A DNA stretch of 64,000 nt from JAAGZL01 sp050290785 (lineage in GTDB: Bacteria; Pseudomonadota; Gammaproteobacteria; Chromatiales; Chromatiaceae). A program made the translations under genes and the position numbers. A model generated the notes under the pieces. It had not been told where the DNA came from and did not search any database. It saw nothing but the letters and a program-made list of their open reading frames with translations. Positions 1-7,328 of this stretch are shown here, piece by piece. The stretch lies in assembly GCA_050290785.1 (NCBI GenBank), contig JBNKIR010000014.1, positions 10,077 to 74,076 of the forward strand, read 5' to 3'. Every line of letters begins with the position of its first letter. The stretch's first letter is position 1.

Positions 1-519
1 GATGAGATCCTTAGCATCGGCTATACCACCATCAACGGCCCCAGTCTGCGGTTGGCGGACGCAACCCATATGTTGACCAGGCCGAAGGGTGCGATACCGG
101 ATGGGTCGGCGGTGATCCATGGGATTATGGATGACGAGGCGGCCAACGCGAAAGAGTTGGAGGATGTGTTGCCGTACCTGCTGAAGGCCCTGTCCGGTAA
201 GGTCATGCTGGCCCATTTTGCGAGCATTGAATATAACTTTCTGAGTAACGCATGCAGACGTATCTACGGTTTCCCGTTTCTGGGGCCGGTGGTGGATACG
301 CTCTCCACCGAGGCGCGCATCCTGCGCGATAGGGACATCCCCATTCGGTCCGGAGACCTGCGTTTGGCCAATGCCAGGGCAAGATATGGCCTGCCGCGCT
401 ACCGCGCCCATAATGCACTGGTCGACGCCATCGCTGCCGGTGAACTGTTCCTGGCGCAGCTGGCCACAAAGATTGAAGGTGATGATATACGACTTAAACA
501 GCTATTGGCGCATAGCTGA
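1..519 (+). CDS. 3'-5' exonuclease, DEDDh-like (5' truncated)
   Basis: The reading frame is open from base 1, so the start codon and the ExoI Asp-Glu motif lie outside the window. The first visible residues (DEILSIGYTTI) match the strand that follows ExoI in DNA polymerase III epsilon-type exonucleases. The ExoII region reads AHFASIEYNFL, with Glu where most relatives have Asp, and ExoIII reads HNALVDAIAAGELFL. The C-terminus is complete at a TGA. From memory, this His-x-x-x-Ile-Glu form is typical of exonucleases encoded beside CBS/DUF294 nucleotidyltransferase genes, and such a neighbour would lie upstream of the window. A nuclease role in DNA or RNA trimming is inferred from the fold only. 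Confidence 0.8.
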   Translation, partial: DEILSIGYTTINGPSLRLADATHMLTRPKGAIPDGSAVIHGIMDDEAANAKELEDVLPYLLKALSGKVMLAHFASIEYNFLSNACRRIYGFPFLGPVVDTLSTEARILRDRDIPIRSGDLRLANARARYGLPRYRAHNALVDAIAAGELFLAQLATKIEGDDIRLKQLLAHS

Positions 520-632
520 ATATATAAGATCCTATGTCCTAAATGTTCTAGGATTACGTTCTGCTTTTTGCAGGTGGTAGTTGTTGTCCCAATATATAAA
601 GTTTTCCACTTGTGGTTTTGCCGGGCTGAAAG

Positions 633-1334
633 ATGAAGCTATTTACTGAAAAGGAAGCACTCTCCCAGAGTTCAGTTAATTTTGCATATTGCTCATTGCT
701 GGAAAGTGAAGGGATTGTCACTCTTGACGAGTTAAGCGAGTTGATACCTGGGTTTGTCCATATCAATAGCCTGCGAACCCATGGGTTAGAGTATTTAAGC
801 AGGAGAGGTCTGGAGATATTTGAAAAAAGTAATGATGAAATAAAAAAAGGTGGAAGAGAGTTATTGCTTAGCATTTCGGATAAGAAGTCGCAGGAAATAT
901 TTAAGGTAAAGAACAGGTTTCTTGCCGGGAATGTTGGAAGAACCTACAGTCATTTTCAGCGCTTATGTTATAGAGAGAAAAATATTCCTTATACATTGTT
1001 TTATACATCATCCAAGCTATACAAAACCAGAGATGCAATAGTCTCATTCAGTCAGCCACTGCATTTGCTACAAAATGATAGTTTTCTAAAGGATATCGTT
1101 GAAGAGCGTTTTGTGTTTTTTAATAAGAATTTCCACAGATATCAATCGCTGACAAAAAGAGAGTGCGAGATACTGAAACTAATAGCGGATGGAGATTGCA
1201 ATAAAACCATATCAGATAAGCTCTGCATATCTATTCATACTGTAAAAACTCACAGAAAAAATATATGCCGTAAACTGGAGACCGGGAGACTGATCGATTT
1301 GGTCAAGTTTGCACAAGTCTTCCTTAGTGAATAA
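633..1334 (+). CDS. LuxR-type helix-turn-helix transcriptional regulator
   Basis: A protein of 233 residues. The last ~60 residues form a LuxR/GerE DNA-binding domain (LTKRECEILKLIADGDCNKT, then a helix with SIHTVKTHRKNICRKL). The N-terminal ~165 residues do not show receiver Asp motifs, so it is probably a ligand- or partner-sensing domain rather than a phosphorylated receiver. I do not recognise the sensor family. The gene is visibly AT-richer than the housekeeping genes downstream, which hints at acquisition. No cognate kinase or signal synthase is adjacent, so the target is unknown. The start ATG at 633 sits about ten bases after a weak purine stretch. Confidence 0.8.
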   Translation: MKLFTEKEALSQSSVNFAYCSLLESEGIVTLDELSELIPGFVHINSLRTHGLEYLSRRGLEIFEKSNDEIKKGGRELLLSISDKKSQEIFKVKNRFLAGNVGRTYSHFQRLCYREKNIPYTLFYTSSKLYKTRDAIVSFSQPLHLLQNDSFLKDIVEERFVFFNKNFHRYQSLTKRECEILKLIADGDCNKTISDKLCISIHTVKTHRKNICRKLETGRLIDLVKFAQVFLSE

Positions 1335-1514
1335 ATATACCTACCAGGCGGTATTGCCCCACGCTCGCGAAAAAACTTAGCATCTCCGCATGCTTCTGGA
1401 ATCTGCGCAAAATTCCAAACATGCATGAATAATCTTGCGCGCCTGTACAAAACCCAAGTGGTTGGACAGGCTATATTGAAGCTGTTGATTTTTCATAATA
1501 AAAGGGTGACGGGT

Positions 1515-1931
1515 ATGGCAAGTAATGAGGATTTATTGGAAGTGCTAAAAATCAAAGAGGCGGAGACACCGCTTGAGCTTGGCATTAAGGCTGGTGCTGC
1601 CAACGAGTGTCTAAGGGCTAAAACGGATGCCTATGATGAATATCAAAATATTGTGAAGAAATTTGGTGAAATTCCCCAAGCTAATGACTGGAAAGCGGCA
1701 TCTCAAGTGCTGGAAAAATTACTTGATCTTTTATCAAGAGCTACTGACAAGGAGATGTCTATGTTGCAGGAGGCTCAGAGTGCGGTAGGAGATGGTTCAA
1801 AAATACTTGAAATACGCCAATATGCCTGTCAGAAGATCGATTTGTTTGGCTCGTATTTAGAAGAGCCAGGTGCTCCATCAGCTGATCCGATAATATTTAA
1901 GGCAAAAAAGGCGATAAACAGAGAAATTTAA
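1515..1931 (+). CDS. hypothetical protein, helical
   Basis: A 138-residue protein that I cannot assign. The frame is also open from an ATG at 1425, but that codon has no ribosome-binding site, and the residues it would add look unlike the rest. The ATG at 1515 follows a GGGTGACGGGT stretch and is preferred. The composition is strongly alpha-helical, with charged and leucine-rich stretches and no signal peptide, membrane segment or cysteine motif. It shares the AT-rich character of the preceding regulator gene and may belong to the same acquired patch. Confidence 0.55.
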   Translation: MASNEDLLEVLKIKEAETPLELGIKAGAANECLRAKTDAYDEYQNIVKKFGEIPQANDWKAASQVLEKLLDLLSRATDKEMSMLQEAQSAVGDGSKILEIRQYACQKIDLFGSYLEEPGAPSADPIIFKAKKAINREI

Positions 1932-2269
1932 TCTGTGATGTTACGGTTGAATAGCCTGATGCCACCTATGGCTATGGAATGAATCAGATGTATGTTTTTT
2001 GTGTCAATGCAAGTTGAATCATGCCTGGGTTGATAGAGGCAGTATCTGGGGAGTGATAGATTTACCTTCGGACCTCGGCCCAAGGGGCTGGGGTCTTTTC
2101 CCCTTTCCGCCTTTCATAATGGAAAGGACGGAACCATGGTTGATGATCAATGGCTGGTGATCTCTCCTCAAGGAGATATTCCGCCTGGTATAACCAAACG
2201 CCATGTTCTGTTAGCTAGATAATTTTGCAATCATAAACAACGCGTTATGGCAATAAAGATTGCGGTCTT
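1932..2269. other. intergenic stretch, no supported gene
   Basis: 338 bases without a gene I can support. A 28-codon frame (2136-2222) exists but has neither a recognised product nor length support. The segment around 2080-2105 can fold through GGGG/CCCC arms but lacks a T-tract. It may hold remnants of older genes. Confidence 0.4.
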
Positions 2270-2422
2270 TTATTTCTCTCCCAGTCCAAATAACTTGAAC
2301 CAGAAAATACCTTCAAACACCACGGCCAATATGACCAGCCCGGTGGCGGCGATATTTATCCCGACGTAATAGAACAGGAGTGCGATTAGGAGGATGAAAA
2401 AAGTGATTAGGTGTTTAGTCAT
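2270..2422 (-). CDS. small two-helix membrane protein (50 aa)
   Basis: A short frame on the minus strand starts at an ATG (2422-2420) and ends at TAA (2272-2270). The 50-residue product begins MTKHLITFFILLIALLFYYV, a clear hydrophobic helix. A short Gly-Ile-Asn turn follows, then a second hydrophobic stretch (IAATGLVILAVVFEGIFWF) and a charged end, GLGEK. This is the classical layout of a small inner-membrane hairpin protein. It lies just downstream of, and on the same strand as, tRNA-Leu. The function is unknown. The composition argues strongly that it is coding although it is short. Confidence 0.65.
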   Translation of the reverse strand: MTKHLITFFILLIALLFYYVGINIAATGLVILAVVFEGIFWFKLFGLGEK

Positions 2423-2479
2423 TTTTCAAAAGCATCCATTATGGTGTCTAGTAGACCATGATCTGTTATATGAATATGG

Positions 2480-2566
2480 TGGTACCGGGGGTCGGACTCG
2501 AACCGACAAGGAGTTGCCTCCGGGGGATTTTGAATCCCCTGTGTCTACCAATTTCACCACCCCGGC
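2480..2566 (-). tRNA. tRNA-Leu(CAA)
   Basis: An 87-base minus-strand cloverleaf. The acceptor stem is GCCGGGG/CCCCGGT with a G1-U72 wobble, followed by discriminator A and encoded CCA. The anticodon stem GGGGA/TCCCC encloses the loop TTCAAAA (anticodon CAA, decoding UUG). A long variable arm (CGGAGGCAACTCCTTG region) and the T-loop TTCGAGT are typical of a class II leucine tRNA and closely resemble E. coli leuX. The gene lies upstream of and divergent from queA. Confidence 0.97.
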
Positions 2567-2673
2567 ATGGCAGGCCATACCTTAAGAAGGCCACAAGTAT
2601 ATATATTTCCATAACCATCGCAACCTTAACATCCCTTTTGCTGCAGATTAATCACTGCTAAGATGCCGCGGCT

Positions 2674-3696
2674 ATGCAATTGTCTGATTTTCATTACCAT
2701 CTACCCGAAGAGCTGATCGCCCAGTATCCCACAGAAAGGCGCAGTGCCAGCCGTTTGTTGTGTCTAGATGGCAGTAACGGTGTGGTGGATGACCGGGTGT
2801 TTCTGGATCTGCCGGATTTGTTGCAACCTGGAGATCTCCTGGTGTTTAACGATACCAAGGTGATCCCGGCGCGGATGTACGGCCGGAAGCAGACCGGCGG
2901 GAAGGTCGAGGTACTTATCGAGCGGATGCTGGATAGCAACCGCGCCCTGGCTCATCTAAGGTCCAGCAAATCTCCCAAGGCCGGGACCCGGATCCATATC
3001 GGCGACACCGAGTTGGAAGTGACCGGGCGGCAGGTCGATCTGTTTGAGCTGGTTTCCCACGACAGGGAACTCATGGAGCTGATGGATTCCCATGGACACA
3101 TACCCCTTCCACCCTATATACGGCGGGACGATGAGAAGATGGACCTGGATAGATATCAGACCATATATGCCGAGCGTCCTGGGGCGGTGGCGGCGCCCAC
3201 TGCCGGTCTGCACTTTGACCGCGATATGCTGCAGAGGTTGGAGAAGATGGGAGTAGAGAGCGCCCGGGTTACCCTGCATGTGGGTGCGGGCACCTTCCAG
3301 CCGGTGCGGGTGCAGAATCTGGATGAACATGAGATGCACAGCGAGCTGGTAGAGGTGAGCCCTGAGGTCTGCGCTGCGGTAGCGGCTACCCGTGAACGTG
3401 GCAGCAGGGTCGTTGCGGTGGGTACCACAAGCGTACGTAGCCTTGAGGCCGCATCTATTGGTGGTGAGCTAAGGCCATTCAACGGGGAGACCAGGATGTT
3501 TCTCCGCCCGGGAAGCAGCTTTAATACCGTTGACGCCATGCTGACCAACTTCCATCTGCCGGAATCGACGCTTTTGATGTTGGTGGCGGCCTTTGCGGGT
3601 TATGATCACGTGATGGCGGCCTACAGGCATGCAGTGGACCAGAGATATCGTTTTTTCAGCTATGGGGATGCGATGTTTATAACTAGGGTGGGGTGA
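2674..3696 (+). CDS. queA: S-adenosylmethionine:tRNA ribosyltransferase-isomerase
   Basis: QueA transfers and isomerises the ribosyl moiety of SAM onto preQ1-tRNA to give epoxyqueuosine, the penultimate step of queuosine synthesis in the cytoplasm. The 340-residue length is standard. The N-terminus (MQLSDFHYHLPEELIAQYPTE), the FNDTKVIPARMYG stretch, AAPTAGLHFD near residue 175 and HVGAGTFQPV near 208 are QueA hallmarks. The C-terminal NFHLPESTLLMLVAAFAGY block is intact. The queA-tgt order is the usual gammaproteobacterial arrangement, but here a 274-base gap with a minus-strand small-RNA-like unit separates the two genes. Confidence 0.97.
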   Translation: MQLSDFHYHLPEELIAQYPTERRSASRLLCLDGSNGVVDDRVFLDLPDLLQPGDLLVFNDTKVIPARMYGRKQTGGKVEVLIERMLDSNRALAHLRSSKSPKAGTRIHIGDTELEVTGRQVDLFELVSHDRELMELMDSHGHIPLPPYIRRDDEKMDLDRYQTIYAERPGAVAAPTAGLHFDRDMLQRLEKMGVESARVTLHVGAGTFQPVRVQNLDEHEMHSELVEVSPEVCAAVAATRERGSRVVAVGTTSVRSLEAASIGGELRPFNGETRMFLRPGSSFNTVDAMLTNFHLPESTLLMLVAAFAGYDHVMAAYRHAVDQRYRFFSYGDAMFITRVG

Positions 3697-3831
3697 TTGT
3701 GGATTGGGCGTCGCTCACAACCAGGTATCCTTACCTGTTCGCGACATGACCGCCAGGGATGGCGGAAATGCAGAAAACGCAGGAGCAGTTTTCTGTCGTA
3801 CTATCAACGCCGCTCTCGCACATCCATGGGC

Positions 3832-3860
3832 AAAAAAAAGGCGCGGTGAAGAACCGCGCC
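3832..3860 (-). terminator. intrinsic terminator (minus strand)
   Basis: Read on the minus strand, an 8-bp perfect GC-rich stem (GGCGCGGT/ACCGCGCC with loop TCTTC) is followed at once by eight Ts (3839-3832). On the plus strand no T-tract follows, so it works only for minus-strand transcripts. No minus-strand protein gene precedes it. Confidence 0.75.
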
Positions 3861-3910
3861 TAAAACCACTAAAGGAGGAACTGAATCAATACTACAGTGA
3901 TTCAGGATAG
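3832..3910 (-). ncRNA. candidate small RNA, minus strand
   Basis: On the minus strand a promoter-like pair (TTGACA at 3943-3938, TAGAAG at 3922-3917, 15-base spacer) leads into a short untranslated stretch. This is followed by a perfect 8-bp hairpin (CTGAATCA/TGATTCAG, 3905-3881), an exposed CCTCC (3878-3874) that could pair with Shine-Dalgarno sequences, and an intrinsic terminator with eight Ts. The predicted transcript is about 79 nt. No open frame of note lies on this strand. I cannot match it to a named family. Trans-acting regulation through the CCUCC loop is inference. Confidence 0.55.
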
Positions 3911-3916
3911 TAGAAT

Positions 3917-3943
3917 CTTCTAATATACTAACGCGTTTGTCAA
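3917..3943 (-). promoter_or_regulatory. putative sigma70-type promoter for the candidate sRNA
   Basis: A perfect -35 TTGACA (3943-3938) is separated by 15 bases from TAGAAG (3922-3917), which matches four of the six consensus -10 positions. The short spacer and imperfect -10 weaken the call. Confidence 0.45.
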
Positions 3944-3970
3944 CACTTTTTTTGATTTTTGTAGGTTTTT

Positions 3971-5068
3971 ATGCGATTTCAGACCCTAAAAACAGACAAC
4001 CTCTCCCGTCGCGGACAGCTTGAGTTCGATCGGGGTAGCGTCCAGACCCCGGCATTTATGCCGGTTGGCACCTACGGAACGGTCAAGGCCATGACCCAGG
4101 AAGAGCTGCGGGAGCTGGGTGCCGAGATCATCCTGGGTAACACCTTCCACCTCATGCTGCGTCCTGGCACGGACGTCATCTCCCGCCATGGCGACCTGCA
4201 CGATTTTACCCACTGGCAGGGACCGATCCTTACCGATTCCGGTGGCTTCCAGGTATTCAGTCTGGGCGATATCAGGAAGATTACAGAGGAGGGGGTCCAT
4301 TTCCGCTCCCCGATAGACGGCGGCAGGATCTTCATGGGGCCGGAGGAGTCCATGCAGGTGCAGCGTGAGCTGGGGTCGGATATCGTGATGATCTTCGATG
4401 AGTGTACCCCCTATCCGGCCACGGAGAGCGAGGCGCGCATCTCCATGGAGCTGTCTCTGCGCTGGGCGCAACGCAGCAAGCAGGCCCATGGCGACAATCC
4501 GGCGGCCCTGTTCGGCATAGTGCAGGGTGGAGTGTATGAGCAGCTGCGGGGAGAGTCTCTGCAGGGTTTGGTGGATATCGGTTTCGATGGCTATGCGGTG
4601 GGCGGACTCTCGGTGGGGGAACCGTCAGAAGACCGTTGGCGGGTTCTGGACTATCTCTCGAGTCGGCTGCCCACTGACAAACCACGTTATCTGATGGGGG
4701 TGGGGACACCTGAAGATATCGTAGAGGCGGTGCGTCGCGGTATAGACATGTTCGACTGTGTCATGCCGACCCGCAATGCCCGCAACGGCCATCTGTTTAC
4801 CCATAACGGTGTAGTGCGTATCAGGAATGCCTGCCATCAATATGATACGGGGCCGCTCGATCCCATGTGTGACTGCTATACCTGCAGGAACTATAGCAGG
4901 GCCTATCTCAGACATCTGTCCCGTTGCAATGAGATCCTGGGCGCCAGGCTGAACACCATCCACAATCTCTATTACTATCAGACCCTGATGCGCAATATCC
5001 GGGAAGCGATCGAACAGCAGCGGTTCGATCAGTTTGTACAGGAGTTTTATGCCCTGCGTGCAGGGTAG
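3971..5068 (+). CDS. tgt: queuine tRNA-guanine transglycosylase
   Basis: Tgt exchanges guanine-34 of GUN-anticodon tRNAs for preQ1. At 365 residues it has the family length. The nucleophile/general-base region (ILTDSGGFQVFSLGDIRKI), the FDECTPYPA motif and RNARNGHLFT are present. The zinc site is complete: CDCYTCRNYSRAYLRHL plus the distal HNLYY histidine. The start ATG at 3971 gives the expected N-terminus. It shares the queuosine pathway with queA upstream. The yajC-secD-secF genes that often follow tgt are absent here; a terminator and a minus-strand lipoprotein follow instead. Confidence 0.97.
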   Translation: MRFQTLKTDNLSRRGQLEFDRGSVQTPAFMPVGTYGTVKAMTQEELRELGAEIILGNTFHLMLRPGTDVISRHGDLHDFTHWQGPILTDSGGFQVFSLGDIRKITEEGVHFRSPIDGGRIFMGPEESMQVQRELGSDIVMIFDECTPYPATESEARISMELSLRWAQRSKQAHGDNPAALFGIVQGGVYEQLRGESLQGLVDIGFDGYAVGGLSVGEPSEDRWRVLDYLSSRLPTDKPRYLMGVGTPEDIVEAVRRGIDMFDCVMPTRNARNGHLFTHNGVVRIRNACHQYDTGPLDPMCDCYTCRNYSRAYLRHLSRCNEILGARLNTIHNLYYYQTLMRNIREAIEQQRFDQFVQEFYALRAG

Positions 5069-5081
5069 CGGACAGCAAAAA

Positions 5082-5105
5082 GCCCCGCTTAGAGCGGGGC
5101 CTTTT
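5082..5105. terminator. intrinsic terminator after tgt, potentially bidirectional
   Basis: An 8-bp perfect stem GCCCCGCT/AGCGGGGC with a TAG loop is followed by CTTTTGTTT on the plus strand. It is preceded by AAAAA, which becomes a T-tract on the minus strand. It can therefore end tgt and also the convergent lipoprotein gene. Confidence 0.85.
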
Positions 5106-5120
5106 GTTTGATCTATTTGA

Positions 5121-5570
5121 TCAATTTGCGGCCTGCCAACTGCCGTCCGGCTGGCGGCATGCCTTGCCATAGACCGTCTCTGGTTTACCGCCGATAATGG
5201 CCTCGGTGGTGTATTCACGGCAGGGTCCGCTGGCGGTCTCATAGGTGTTGGTAGGGGTTACCGTATAACTGTTGCCGCTGTTGGGATTGGTCCAGCTCTT
5301 GGACCTGTTGTCGGCATAACTCTCCAGGGCCTGCTGGGAATACATGCGGTCCTGTTGGTCCATACGGGCACCAATGTTTCCGCCGATTACCGCTCCGGCA
5401 ATCATGCCAAGGCCTGTGGCCCATGCCCTGCCGCTGCCCTTTCCAATCTGGTTGCCGATGACGCCGCCAACTACAGCGCCGGTAGCAATGCCAACGTCAC
5501 GATTGGGATTTTCCGTGCAGGCGAAGAGAAAGGTTGATGCCACTAACGCTGTGATGATCTTAAGTTTCAT
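5121..5570 (-). CDS. glycine-zipper 2TM-domain lipoprotein (17 kDa surface antigen-like)
   Basis: A 149-residue predicted outer-membrane lipoprotein. The signal peptide MKLKIITALVASTFLFAC ends in a lipobox (LFAC, Cys18). Residues ~25-70 form a glycine-zipper pair (GIATGAVVGGVIGNQIGKG, then GMIAGAVIGGNIGARMD) typical of the Rickettsia 17-kDa antigen/glycine-zipper family. The C-terminal ~65 residues (PCREYTTEAIIGGK, YGKACRQPDGSWQ) are the usual small globular end. It is monocistronic and convergent with tgt. An envelope-integrity role is a family-level inference. Confidence 0.85.
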   Translation of the reverse strand: MKLKIITALVASTFLFACTENPNRDVGIATGAVVGGVIGNQIGKGSGRAWATGLGMIAGAVIGGNIGARMDQQDRMYSQQALESYADNRSKSWTNPNSGNSYTVTPTNTYETASGPCREYTTEAIIGGKPETVYGKACRQPDGSWQAAN

Positions 5571-5720
5571 TTTTATCTCCGACGTCCAATCAGTTAGTTA
5601 TAAGTGTGGTTATAATAATGCCACAACTATGAACCATAACTGAACGGAAAGGTTCAATATCCCCCGGCCTTTTTGCCTTCCGGGCAAGATTTGGTAAAAA
5701 GTGTGAACCGATACTCCTGA

Positions 5721-6149
5721 TCAGCACTGTTCCCAAGGCAGTCCGTGGTAACGCCATCCGCCGACACTGCTGCGGTGATGGTTGTCATCCAGTTCGCCCT
5801 CGAACCCTTCACCCACATGGAACACCCTGGTGAATCCCTCCTGCAGCAAGAGCTTCCCTGCCTCAAGTGAGCGTTTACCGCTACGGCAGATCAAAACTAC
5901 CGGGGCGCATCCGTCGTCAATGGTGCAGACCGCGCCACCCAACACCAGTTTGCGTATATCGGTGACGAAGTGTGGGTTGATCACCCAGTCCGGCTCATCG
6001 ATCCATGGGACGTGTACGGCACCAACCGGATGTCCCACAAATAGAAATTCCATGTTTGATCGAATATCCACCAGGATGGTCCTGGGATCATCCTGTATCA
6101 GTTTCATCGCCTGATCCGGGGTCAGGTTGACCGGGACTTTTTCACTCAT
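5721..6149 (-). CDS. rhodanese-like sulfurtransferase
   Basis: A single-domain rhodanese of 142 residues without a signal peptide. The substrate loop CRSGKRS near residue 88 holds the catalytic cysteine that carries persulfide, and ILVDIRSNMEFLFVGHPVGA is the usual N-terminal strand-helix. The C-terminus (NHHRSSVGGWRYHGLPWEQC) is the GWR...GLPW tail seen in proteins related to PspE/GlpE-like rhodaneses. In a sulfur oxidiser it could feed sulfane sulfur to carriers, but it is not linked to tusA or dsrE2, so a general sulfur-transfer role is equally likely. Confidence 0.88.
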   Translation of the reverse strand: MSEKVPVNLTPDQAMKLIQDDPRTILVDIRSNMEFLFVGHPVGAVHVPWIDEPDWVINPHFVTDIRKLVLGGAVCTIDDGCAPVVLICRSGKRSLEAGKLLLQEGFTRVFHVGEGFEGELDDNHHRSSVGGWRYHGLPWEQC

Positions 6150-6300
6150 TTTTTGACTCTCTCCTCAATTACAGGTGCAGTTGGTGGTAGAATCCATAGG
6201 CTTTAACATCTTCATTACTCAAGGGTTTGCTCCGTAATGCCAACCCTCTTCATGTATTGATTGATTATAGAACAATTTTCGCCAGGCATAAAATTTATAT

Positions 6301-7197
6301 ATGGAATCTAAGGTACTTCTCTTTCTGCTGAGGCTTGCTTCCAGGATGCCACTGGCTTTGGCCCGCGCTATGGGGCGGTTGGTGGGCCAGATACTCTATA
6401 TGATCCCCAATAAGCAGCGACGTAACCATCGTGTGAATATAGATATCTGCTTTCCGGAGATGTCGCGGCAGGAACGGGATTGTCTGTTGCGTGACAGCCT
6501 GAGGGAAAACCTGGAGACCATGCTGGAGTTGCCTGCAGTATGGATGGGTGATCCAGCCAGATGGGTAGAGATGACGGAACCGGGGGATGGGTTCGCAGAA
6601 CTGCGGCAGGCCATGGCGGCGGGCAGGGGGGTGATTATGGCTGGGCCCCATCTGGGCAACTGGGAGGTGGCCTTTCTCTATCTATCATCTCAATTTCCCA
6701 CTACGGCACTCTATCGTCCTCCGCGGAAGAAGGTCCTGAATGAGCCCATATACAGGGGGCGTCGCAGGGGCGGAGGTAATCTAGCTCCAGCTACGGTACA
6801 GGGGGTGAAGAAGCTGATAACTGCACTGAAAAGTGGTGAACTGCTGTTTATCCTGACAGACCAGGCTCCCAAGGCAGCGGGCAAGCAGGGTAGTGTATAT
6901 GCCCCGTTCTTTGGTCGGCAGGCCCCCACCATGGTCCTGGTGAACAGTCTGGTCCGTAAGACCGGTGCCCCGGTCTTCTTCTTCTATGCCGAGAGATTGG
7001 AGACAGGCGGTTATCGCCTGAATTGTATTCCGGCACCTCAAGGCGTTGATGACTCCAATGTGGAAGAGGCGGCGGCGGCGATAAATCTGGGTCTGGAGGA
7101 GTGTATTCGCCACCGTCCTGAACAGTATCTCTGGGGATACAAAAAATTTGAAAAGGGCCCGGATGGCGAACCCTCTCCCTACACCTCCCCAAAATAG
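6301..7197 (+). CDS. lysophospholipid/lipid A acyltransferase (LpxL/HtrB family)
   Basis: A 298-residue inner-membrane acyltransferase. It has an N-terminal hydrophobic anchor, the catalytic HxxxxE box in AGPHLGNWE near residue 118, a YRPPRKK substrate stretch near 140, and FILTDQAPK near 182. This is the order seen in LpxL/LpxM late acyltransferases that add secondary acyl chains to lipid A. Without an assay it cannot be separated from related acyltransferases used for ornithine lipids or polyketides. The ATG at 6301 gives a standard N-terminus. It is a stand-alone gene, divergent from the rhodanese gene. Confidence 0.88.
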   Translation: MESKVLLFLLRLASRMPLALARAMGRLVGQILYMIPNKQRRNHRVNIDICFPEMSRQERDCLLRDSLRENLETMLELPAVWMGDPARWVEMTEPGDGFAELRQAMAAGRGVIMAGPHLGNWEVAFLYLSSQFPTTALYRPPRKKVLNEPIYRGRRRGGGNLAPATVQGVKKLITALKSGELLFILTDQAPKAAGKQGSVYAPFFGRQAPTMVLVNSLVRKTGAPVFFFYAERLETGGYRLNCIPAPQGVDDSNVEEAAAAINLGLEECIRHRPEQYLWGYKKFEKGPDGEPSPYTSPK

Positions 7198-7328
7198 CCT
7201 GCTTCCGGCTTTCTAAGCCGTTAAAAATAAAGCGAATATCCTGGAATATCAGAATTAAAGTATTCCCTAACGCTGGTCGCTACCCATGATATGGGATATG
7301 CGCTCTAATATTTGGGGAAATAAGACCA

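Noticed and set aside
3704..3910. 68-codon frame on the plus strand between queA and tgt
   Set aside because: It runs through the minus-strand terminator and hairpins, has no ribosome site and unlikely composition. The small-RNA reading on the other strand explains the structure better.
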